From Dyadobacter sp. LHD-138 (GTDB taxonomy: Bacteria > Bacteroidota > Bacteroidia > Cytophagales > Spirosomataceae), in the NCBI RefSeq assembly GCF_030929615.1, contig NZ_JAVFVU010000023.1:1-64000 (forward strand): a stretch of 64,000 nt of DNA, written 5' to 3'. A program made the translations under genes and the position numbers. Under the pieces are notes generated by a model, which was not told where the DNA came from, ran no database searches, and worked only from the letters and a program-made list of their open reading frames with translations. Below are positions 16,005 to 22,990 of this stretch, one piece after another. Each line of letters begins with the position of its first letter. The first letter of the stretch is position 1.

Positions 16005-17246
16005 CTATTTCACCTGCCTGTAATATACCAATTCGTGCTCTGGCAACAATTCAGGATGCAATATTTTGATCAAATCGGATAAGACAATCTGAGGGTTTGC
16101 TGCGCCGGACTCCCAGTAATCGTTGGATCCACGGCTGTTGACGCGTTTATTATAACTGTAAATCTGTCCTGATTGATAAGCTTTAAAATCAGTATAACGC
16201 GGATCTTTAGCCAGTATCTCCTTTTTGTTATCATAATTGCTGATCCCGACATTTAGCCAGAAATCTGCCGTAAGTGCCACGGGATAAACGGCCTCAAAGT
16301 TCAGTGGCAGACTTCCGGTAGCCTTGGTATTGTTCCAGTGATAAGCGGCGCCGGCGTCTCGGAAAAACTGGGCCATGTAACTATTCCCATTGGGCACAAA
16401 CCAGGAATCTTTGGAATTCATTCCGGTAATAATGCTTGGTTTCGTTTTTACATTGCGGGTTAAAGCCGCCAGCCTTTTGTATTCTTCTTCCATCTTCGCA
16501 AATTTTTTGTTGACGAAATCTTCACGGTTCAGAAGCACGGCCAGAAGTTTAACCCATTCGGCGCGGCCCAACGGTGTTGTTTCTACCCATTCGGAGTTGA
16601 TCAGCACAGGGATTCCCGCTGCGTTTAGCGTAGTATAACGTTCCATTTTCGAAACGGGGCTGCCGGTAGTCATGACCAAATCCGGATGCATCGTGATCAG
16701 TTTCTCTTCATTCAATCCCTGGTCTTTTCCAACTTCTACTATTTTACCCGCGTCAATTTGCCTGATGATTTCAGGATTGGAAACGTATTTCAGGTTACCT
16801 AAGCCGGTTACAATTTTTTCCTCTCCTAAAACGCCAACCAAACCGATATGCATGGAAGACATCGCTACCAGACTTCTGATCGGGATTTCAATAAACTGGC
16901 TGTTTGGATAACCTTTCGGCTTTTTTGTGCCGCGTTGAAGTAAAACGTATTTAGCGGTGTCGGTACTTTTTTCAAAAGGGCTTAAAATATTGATAACCTT
17001 GTAATTGTCATGATATTCAATCGTAAAACCTTTGGCATGATGGATCTGGATTTTTTCAGAAAAATAATCCTTGCCGGATGAGGCTGTTTCTGCACTTTCA
17101 GTGAGATTGGAAGAGCTTCCGCACCCTGTCAAAAACAATAAGGGAACAAAAAATAAAGCCGCAAAACGGGCAATAATGAATAAATGGGAAGGCCACGCAA
17201 AGTCATTGCGAACTTCCTGAATGGAGGTTTTCTGTTTTTTTGTCAT
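16005..17246 (-). CDS. btuF: Corrinoid-binding lipoprotein (BtuF-like)
   Basis: A 413-residue periplasmic-binding-protein-like lipoprotein. An N-terminal hydrophobic segment ends in the lipobox LLFLTGC (Cys about 42). The body has the class III SBP pattern: KYVLLQRG, IEIPIRSLVAMSS, HIGLVGVLG, EKLITMHPDLVMTTG and a C-terminal LIKILHPELLPEH. It delivers substrate to the BtuCD-like transporter. It is the first gene after the cobalamin riboswitch, so its expression should fall when B12 is plentiful. The N-terminus before the hydrophobic segment is longer than usual; a downstream start is possible. Confidence 0.88.
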   Translation of the reverse strand: MTKKQKTSIQEVRNDFAWPSHLFIIARFAALFFVPLLFLTGCGSSSNLTESAETASSGKDYFSEKIQIHHAKGFTIEYHDNYKVINILSPFEKSTDTAKYVLLQRGTKKPKGYPNSQFIEIPIRSLVAMSSMHIGLVGVLGEEKIVTGLGNLKYVSNPEIIRQIDAGKIVEVGKDQGLNEEKLITMHPDLVMTTGSPVSKMERYTTLNAAGIPVLINSEWVETTPLGRAEWVKLLAVLLNREDFVNKKFAKMEEEYKRLAALTRNVKTKPSIITGMNSKDSWFVPNGNSYMAQFFRDAGAAYHWNNTKATGSLPLNFEAVYPVALTADFWLNVGISNYDNKKEILAKDPRYTDFKAYQSGQIYSYNKRVNSRGSNDYWESGAANPQIVLSDLIKILHPELLPEHELVYYRQVK

Positions 17247-17294
17247 TTTAGCTACAAGCCTTTCTTCCGAAAGCTGTGAGTATTAAGTTAATAA

Positions 17295-17520
17295 GGCAGG
17301 TCTTCTGACTCGTTCCATTCCTGACGCCTTCCCGGGGGCAATTTTGAATGATAGAATGAGGGAACGATTGAATAGCTGGCTTGTGGCCATCATTCGCTCA
17401 TTCTATCATTCAAGAATTCAAACATTGTTCTGCCCAGTGGCAATTGTCATGGATGTTTTGATGAACTTACAGCAGCGGAGACTGTTCCGGACTTACACCG
17501 GTATTCCCTTTTAAAGTAAG
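17295..17520 (-). promoter_or_regulatory. Cobalamin riboswitch with an enlarged hairpin arm
   Basis: On the minus strand the 3' element GAGTCAGAAGACCTGCC (17311-17295), the B12 box GCCACTG (17441-17435) and the 5' segment AAAGGGAATACCGGTGTAAG (about 17514-17495) appear in the right order for an adenosylcobalamin riboswitch. Between the B12 box and the GGGAAGGCGTCAGG segment lies an extra perfect 17-bp hairpin (arms 17344-17360 and 17397-17413). The element ends about 50 bases before the btuF start, so it probably controls the btuF-btuC-btuD-adenosyltransferase-cobU-cobT transcript. Confidence 0.93.
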
Positions 17521-17556
17521 CGGATAATTTAAACCCGATTACTACCCTGATGACTG

Positions 17557-17564
17557 CAAAACTA
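17557..17564 (-). promoter_or_regulatory. Candidate Bacteroidota -7 motif upstream of the riboswitch
   Basis: The minus strand reads TAGTTTTG, matching the Bacteroidota TAnnTTTG -7 consensus, a few tens of bases before the riboswitch 5' segment. No clear -33 TTG was identified. Placement fits a promoter for the B12 transport operon. Confidence 0.4.
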
Positions 17565-17604
17565 CTAAGATTTGTGTCGGGGTTGATGATTTGATGAAAT
17601 AAAT

Positions 17605-18162
17605 CTAGTGTAGGGTTTGAAGAGGCGTTGCTTGTTTTAATTTTTCCAGAATAAACGCAACTCTCTTTTCCACCGGGCAAAGCGGAAGCTGGATGATTTG
17701 ATAACCTGCCGAAAGATAGGTTTGAGCAAGCGCCTCATAAAGTTTTGAAGCCTCTTCGAAGGTTTGCCAGCGTTCGGCATCATTGACGTAAATACTTTCC
17801 CAGGGCGGGGCCATGAAAACGTATTGATGGTAAGAATAGGTTTCGAGCGCTCTTTGCTGCCGGTCACTTATTTCGAGCTGACCAACTTTTAAATAGGCGA
17901 CGATGTCAGGAATTCCCCGGTCGAAGAAGGTAAATTGGTTGGATAGGGCGGCCTTTTCAAATTCAAGGATCATGCGTTCGAGTGCCAGATCAGCAAAAGC
18001 CGCAAGATCTTTCCAGGGAAGGCAATCGGTTTTCAAGGCAACCTGCTCCTGAATAAGCTGACGTGAAATTTCATCAGAACAGTTAAATCCTTCCTCTTTT
18101 AACGCGTCAAGTAAGGTGGTTTTCCCGGATCCCGGGCCGCCGGAGATAACAATTGAATTCAT
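17605..18162 (-). CDS. P-loop NTPase (AAA_28-like kinase)
   Basis: A 185-residue protein beginning MNSIVISGGPGSGKTTLL, with the Walker A motif at 8-15 and FFDRGIPDIVAYL (probable Walker B/DR region) near the middle. This is the pattern of small AAA_28-type ATPases/kinases of unknown substrate. It lies in the cobalamin locus immediately upstream of the riboswitch, where some B12 loci carry a kinase gene. A corrinoid or nucleotide substrate is only a guess from context. Confidence 0.75.
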   Translation of the reverse strand: MNSIVISGGPGSGKTTLLDALKEEGFNCSDEISRQLIQEQVALKTDCLPWKDLAAFADLALERMILEFEKAALSNQFTFFDRGIPDIVAYLKVGQLEISDRQQRALETYSYHQYVFMAPPWESIYVNDAERWQTFEEASKLYEALAQTYLSAGYQIIQLPLCPVEKRVAFILEKLKQATPLQTLH

Positions 18163-18205
18163 AGCGGGACAAAATTACCAAATGAATTGTGTTTTCGGTG
18201 TATTG

Positions 18206-19075
18206 GGTTGGTGATTAAAATGATGAATTTTTTACGAAACGTTCCGAAGGAACGAATGATTTGTCATGTATTCCCGAATTCCTACCCACGAAATCTGCCT
18301 ACGGCATAGGGATTGTGGTATGATTGAATCGTTCAAGACAGGTTCAATTGTTTGCCGACGGCAGTGGTAGATTTTCACGAAACGTTCCTATGGGAACGAG
18401 GGAATTGTCATTTATTCGCTCATTTCTACCCACGAAATCTGCCTATGGCAGATGGATTGTAGTTTTTATTGAATCGTTCAAGATAGGTGTAATTGTTTGC
18501 CGACGGCAGTGGTAGATTTTCACGCAACGTTCCTATGGGAACGAGGGAATTGTCACTTATTCGCTCATTTCTACCCACGAAATCTGCCTATGGCATAAGG
18601 ATTGTGGTATGATTGAATCGTTCAAGACAGGTGTAATTGTTTGCCGACGGCAGTGGTAGATTTTCACGCAACGTTCCTATGGGAACGAGGGAATTGTCAC
18701 TTATTCGCTCATTTCTACCCACGAAATCTGCCTATGGCAGATGGATTGTAGTTTTTATTGAATCGTTCAAGATAGGCGCAATTGTTTGCCGACGGCAGTG
18801 GTAGATTTTCACGCAACGTTCCTATGGGAACGAGGGAATTGTCGCTTATTCGCTCATTTCTACCCACGAAATCTGCCTAAGGCAGATGGATTGTAGTTTT
18901 TATAGAATCGTTTAAGACAGGTGTAATTGTTTGCCGACGGCAGTGGTAGATTTTCACGCAACGTTCTCCTATGGGAACGAGGAAATTGTCGTTTATTCGC
19001 TCATTTCTACCCACGAAATCTGCCTATGGCATAAGGATTGTGGTATGATTGAATCGTTCAAGACAGGCGCAATTG
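18206..19075. repeat. Tandem array of about 145-bp units (5 clear copies plus one diverged)
   Basis: Units begin TTTGCCGACGGCAGTGG at 18351, 18496, 18640, 18785 and 18930, a period of 144-146 bases. A diverged copy precedes them (from about 18206) and a truncated start follows at about 19075. Each unit carries three small palindromes: TGCCGACGGCA, CGTTCCTATGGGAACG and ATCTGCCTATGGCAGAT. The last third exists in two versions (GGCATAAGGATTGTGGTATGA or GGCAGATGGATTGTAGTTTT), in the order A-B-A-B-B-A from left to right. This suggests duplication of a two-unit block. No protein-coding frame spans it. Confidence 0.9.
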
Positions 19076-19270
19076 GTTTGTAGCCACAATGGCGACCTCT
19101 CTAAGAGGTACAATTTATTAGGGAAATTTTTTACTTGTGCCATCGGCACATTTGGTTGGTAGCGCAAAAGTGGTGTTTGCCGGGGAAAGCGTTCCTTTGG
19201 AACGCCTCGTGTTCGTTTGCTAGGGATTTCTTATCGTTAAGGTTTACTTTGCCTGACCAGAGATAAACAC
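19076..19270. repeat. Further mini-hairpins beyond the tandem array
   Basis: Between the tandem array and cbiB are three more short perfect hairpins with 3-base loops: CCTCT-CTA-AGAGG (about 19094), GTGCC-ATC-GGCAC (about 19137) and GCGTTCC-TTT-GGAACGC (about 19189). They resemble the array's own palindromes but are not part of its period. No gene is seen. Confidence 0.6.
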
Positions 19271-19290
19271 AGTAATCGAAAAATTTGATT

Positions 19291-20223
19291 TCAAAGAAAA
19301 TAACAAAGAACAGTCACCAAAACCATTAAAAAACAGGTTTTATGATTAATCAAGACAGCTTTCTCAATTTCTTTTGCTTCAATGATTCTGTCATTTTTCC
19401 CAATAAAAGGTTTTTCGACCAAAACACCATGATACACATTAGGGCCACCAAAACGGCAATCCATAATGCCTGCGAGCGCTGATTCCGGATAACCGGCATT
19501 CGGGCTTTTATGCAGATTTCCATATTTCAGAATGAATTGAAGACCAGTATAACTGCCTGTCACGAGAATCATGAAGAGCGCCGTAATACGTGCCGGAATG
19601 AAATTCACAACATCGTCCAGTCTGGCGGCAAACTTTCCAAATTGTTCATATTTCTCGCTTCTGTAACCAATCATCGAATCCATCGTGTTGATCATCTTGT
19701 ACATCATCATCGCGGGAATTCCTCCGATAGCATAAAAAAATAATGGCGCAATAACGCCGTCGCTAAGGTTTTCTGACATGGTTTCCAGTACTGCAATCCT
19801 GATTTGCTGGGCCGTTAATTGAGACGTATCTCTGCCCACAATGCGGGATAATTGTTTTCTCCCGGCTTCCAGTCCTTCTTTTTCTAATACCCTGAATACA
19901 TTACGGCCCTCTGTGATTAATGCGTTATTGGCCAATCCATACCATAGCCAGATGCTGTTGACGACGATAAACAACCAGGAATTGATGGACAAGAGGAGAT
20001 AATTAAGTGCATAGAAAAACAGATATGTTGCCAGGGACAAGATTACCGCCAGAGACATTCCCTTGAAAAAGCGAAACGAATTTTTGTTCAGCCACTTATC
20101 ACCGGCTGCAATGGCATTTCCAAAAACTCTGACCGGGTGGGGCCAATGATCGGGGTCGCCGATGATCAGATCCAACATATAGCCCAGGATTAAAGGGATG
20201 ATGATTAGAGAAGATTTTTCCAT
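19291..20223 (-). CDS. cbiB: Adenosylcobinamide-phosphate synthase
   Basis: A 310-residue integral membrane protein of the CbiB/CobD family: LDLIIGDPDHWPHPVRVFG at the N-terminus, ETMSENLSDGVIAPLFFYAIGG in the middle, and AGYPESALAGIMDCRFGGP near the C-terminus. It attaches (R)-1-amino-2-propanol (phosphate) to adenosylcobyric acid. Its start overlaps the end of the aminotransferase-like gene by 19 bases, and that gene's product is expected to make the aminopropanol phosphate used here. Downstream lies the tandem repeat array. Confidence 0.95.
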   Translation of the reverse strand: MEKSSLIIIPLILGYMLDLIIGDPDHWPHPVRVFGNAIAAGDKWLNKNSFRFFKGMSLAVILSLATYLFFYALNYLLLSINSWLFIVVNSIWLWYGLANNALITEGRNVFRVLEKEGLEAGRKQLSRIVGRDTSQLTAQQIRIAVLETMSENLSDGVIAPLFFYAIGGIPAMMMYKMINTMDSMIGYRSEKYEQFGKFAARLDDVVNFIPARITALFMILVTGSYTGLQFILKYGNLHKSPNAGYPESALAGIMDCRFGGPNVYHGVLVEKPFIGKNDRIIEAKEIEKAVLINHKTCFLMVLVTVLCYFL

Positions 20224-21224
20224 TCGGTCAACGCGTCGATGAGTAAATTATTTTTTTCGGGAGAAAGCGTTGCGATGCGAAAATGCTGTTTGGTTAAGTC
20301 TCTGAAATTGCTCGCGTCCCGAATCAGTAAACCGTGTTTTTCAATCAAAAACTGTTTAAGTTTTGCCGCATCATTTTTCAGGGTTTCGGCCAGGAAAAAG
20401 TGTGTTGTGCTTTGGTGAATTTTGAGTGTGGAATTTTGGCTGAGCATTTCATTGAATTTCTCCTTATCAGCTAATAATTTTTGTAACGGTATTTGGATCT
20501 GCCGGTAGTTTTCGAAAATAAATTTCCCCGCCTGTAAGGCAATGGTGTTAACCGTCCAGGGTTGTTTCATGGTTTTCAATTGGGAAATCAAAACCTCGGA
20601 AGCAACAACATAACCCAGACGTAATCCCGGAATCGCATATGCTTTGGTGAGCGAGTGCATGATCAGCAGATTGGGATAACGGTTTATCAGCGAAATTGAA
20701 GAACTAATTTGAAATGTGAAATCAATAAAGGCTTCGTCAACCACAAACAGCGTTTGCGGATTATTTTTAACCCAGTTTTCAAGATCAGGAAAAACTTCGC
20801 CGGTTGGATTATTGGGGTTACAGATAAAAACCAGGTCTGTTGAAAGAGCCGGTTGCTGCGCGATTGCCGCCCAGGGCAAAAAAGTTAAACGGTGCTGATA
20901 TAACGTGCAGGCATCTTCATACTCGGAAAAAGCCGGTGTTACAATCGTCGTTTTTTTACCGGCAAAAGCCTGGGCAACCAAATAAATAGTCTCGGTGGTA
21001 CCGTTATTAATTAAAACCTGCCCGGATTTTAACTGATGATGCGCTGCCACCATTTCGGTCAGACTTTCAGCCATCACCTCAGGATAACGGTTAATCGTTG
21101 CCCACTGGTCAAAGATATAATCTTTCAAACCCAACGGTTCGCCACCATACCAGACATTGGTACTGAAATCTGCGATTATTGGATTGGGGTAACGGTAGGC
21201 GTCGTCGCCATGGCCTTGTAGCAT
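20205..21224 (-). CDS. Threonine-phosphate decarboxylase-like PLP enzyme
   Basis: A 339-residue class I/II fold PLP enzyme. It shows INNGTTETIYLVAQ, CNPNNPTGEVFPD, VVDEAFIDF (cofactor Asp) and HSLTKAYAIPGLRLGYV (PLP Lys in SLTK). It closely resembles histidinol-phosphate aminotransferase, but its place between cobQ and cbiB, overlapping cbiB, points to L-threonine-O-3-phosphate decarboxylase, which makes aminopropanol phosphate. That gene is called cobD in Salmonella and sometimes cobC elsewhere, so no symbol is given. Confidence 0.88.
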   Translation of the reverse strand: MLQGHGDDAYRYPNPIIADFSTNVWYGGEPLGLKDYIFDQWATINRYPEVMAESLTEMVAAHHQLKSGQVLINNGTTETIYLVAQAFAGKKTTIVTPAFSEYEDACTLYQHRLTFLPWAAIAQQPALSTDLVFICNPNNPTGEVFPDLENWVKNNPQTLFVVDEAFIDFTFQISSSISLINRYPNLLIMHSLTKAYAIPGLRLGYVVASEVLISQLKTMKQPWTVNTIALQAGKFIFENYRQIQIPLQKLLADKEKFNEMLSQNSTLKIHQSTTHFFLAETLKNDAAKLKQFLIEKHGLLIRDASNFRDLTKQHFRIATLSPEKNNLLIDALTEWKNLL

Positions 21225-21233
21225 AATTTTCTC

Positions 21234-22712
21234 TTATTCCAGACTGCTGTAAATCATTTCCATGTCCACATGGGTACGGATATGCGCTGCCAGACGGTCG
21301 TATTGTAATTCTTTGAATTGTGCATAGTCAAAAACCTGGCGTTTGGTTTCGGTCAAAAATCCGGCAAGCAAAGCTTCAACAACCGTCTCATTATCCAGAA
21401 TTCCATGCAGGTAAGTTCCCCAGCAGTTTTCGTTCAGATAATAACCATCCGGCTTTCCGTTTGCTAACATGGCCACGGAAGCGTTCAAGTAAGAAGTTGT
21501 CTCGCCCATATGGATTTCATAACCCGTACACATTTCAGGCTGGCCACGGAAGCTGAACACTTGCTGTACGGTGGTTTTTACAGGTTTTAAAATTGTTTTT
21601 ACGGGTAATAAACCAAGTCCGGGCATGGATTCCAGAGATCCTTCCACCTGATCAGGATCTGCAATACTTTCGCCCATCATTTGATAACCACCACAAATAC
21701 CGACGACTCTTTTGCCGGTTTTATGGGCGGTGATGATAGCCTTTGCCGCACCGTTATTCTTAATGGTCAACAAATCGTCAAGGGTATTTTTACTTCCCGG
21801 AATGATGATGATATCTGCTTTGGCAATTTCTTCCGGTTGATTTGTGTAAAACAAGTGAACCCGCGGATCTTTTTCCAGTCTGTCAAAATCAGTGAAATTG
21901 GATAGTCGTTTTAACAAGATCACGGCCACATTAATCTTGCCTTCCGTTGTCGTATTAAACTTATTTTGAAGCGAAACGGAATCCTCTTCCTCGATATGAA
22001 TGTCTTTAAAAAAGGGCAGCACACCAACCACCGGAACTCCGGTTAATTCTTCCAGCATTTTCTTTCCGTCTTCGAAAAGCCGGGCATCGCCCCGGAATTT
22101 ATTGACGATAATCCCTTTAATGCACTGGCGTTCTTCCGGTGTTAACAAAGCGATGGTTCCATACACGCTGCCGAAAATACCACCCCGATCGATATCACCA
22201 ATCAAATACGTGGCCGCGTCGGCGTGAAGCGCCATCCGCAAATTTGTAATATCTCTTTTTTTTAGATTTAACTCGGAAATACTACCCGCGCCCTCCATAA
22301 CGATGGGTGCGTATCGTGCCGATAATCTGTCGTATGCCTGGGTGACCGCCTGAAATAATTCCTTTCTGTCATTTGTTTTAAAATATTCAAAAGCAGACTG
22401 ATTGCCGACGGGTTTTCCATTCAGGATAACCTGGGAGGACTGGTCATTGGTCGGTTTTAATAAAACAGGATTCATATCCGTGTGGCAAGGAATACCGGCA
22501 GCTTCCGCCTGAACGGCCTGCGCTCTGCCCAATTCCAGACCCTCCGGCGTGACATAACTGTTCAACGACATATTCTGTGCCTTAAACGGAGCCGGATAAT
22601 AACCATCCTGTTTGAAAATTCTGCAAAATCCTGCGCAAATAACACTTTTCCCGACATCGGAAGCGGTGCCGACGAACATGATTGGTTTGGTGAGGACGCG
22701 GGGTTTGGACAT
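21234..22712 (-). CDS. cobQ: Cobyric acid synthase
   Basis: A 492-residue glutamine-dependent amidotransferase that amidates adenosylcobyrinic acid a,c-diamide at positions b, d, e and g. The N-terminal dethiobiotin-synthase-like domain has GTASDVGKSVI and MEGAGSISELNL. The C-terminal class I glutaminase domain has the nucleophile in GICGGYQMMG and the catalytic His in YLHGILDN. It lies 9 bases upstream of the Thr-P decarboxylase-like gene, in one transcription unit with it and cbiB. Confidence 0.96.
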   Translation of the reverse strand: MSKPRVLTKPIMFVGTASDVGKSVICAGFCRIFKQDGYYPAPFKAQNMSLNSYVTPEGLELGRAQAVQAEAAGIPCHTDMNPVLLKPTNDQSSQVILNGKPVGNQSAFEYFKTNDRKELFQAVTQAYDRLSARYAPIVMEGAGSISELNLKKRDITNLRMALHADAATYLIGDIDRGGIFGSVYGTIALLTPEERQCIKGIIVNKFRGDARLFEDGKKMLEELTGVPVVGVLPFFKDIHIEEEDSVSLQNKFNTTTEGKINVAVILLKRLSNFTDFDRLEKDPRVHLFYTNQPEEIAKADIIIIPGSKNTLDDLLTIKNNGAAKAIITAHKTGKRVVGICGGYQMMGESIADPDQVEGSLESMPGLGLLPVKTILKPVKTTVQQVFSFRGQPEMCTGYEIHMGETTSYLNASVAMLANGKPDGYYLNENCWGTYLHGILDNETVVEALLAGFLTETKRQVFDYAQFKELQYDRLAAHIRTHVDMEMIYSSLE

Positions 22713-22775
22713 TAGATAAGGTTATTCTTAAAATTTACTGTTCTTTTAGATTCCAATAACATGATTGCGTTTCAA

Positions 22776-22943
22776 AATCCCGAAGGGATGATAGTATTAT
22801 AGCCAAAAGGTCAGAGTAGGCGAAGTCTTAACCCGGAACGGGTGGCAGATGTTACTTACCTGTACTCGGCTCTGTCACCCGTTCCGGGTTTAAATTTCTC
22901 TCTGATTTTTACACGGCTATAATACTGTCATCCCTTCGGGATT
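22776..22943. repeat. 168-bp nested palindrome, REP/MITE-like copy 1
   Basis: Outer arms of 29 bases (22776-22804 and 22915-22943, one mismatch) begin AATCCCGAAGGGATGATAG. Inner arms of 20 bases (22830-22849 and 22871-22890, one mismatch) begin AACCCGGAACGGGTG. It lies in the gap between the chelatase-like gene and cobQ, which run in the same direction, so as RNA it would form a large hairpin between them. Related sequence is at 28405-28490 and 32750-32917. Confidence 0.9.
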
Positions 22944-22990
22944 TTAGCAGCTGTGATTCTTGTTGTTAACTCCTATTATCCTTTTTACCT

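Noticed and set aside
18206-19075. The tandem 145-bp array as a possible CRISPR array
   Set aside because: Repeats are contiguous with no unique spacers of uniform length, the unit is far longer than CRISPR repeats, and no cas gene is nearby.
22713-22990. A second cobalamin riboswitch before cobQ
   Set aside because: The gap holds a large palindrome; the B12 box, the GAGTCAGAAGACCTGCC block and the 5' block are all absent.
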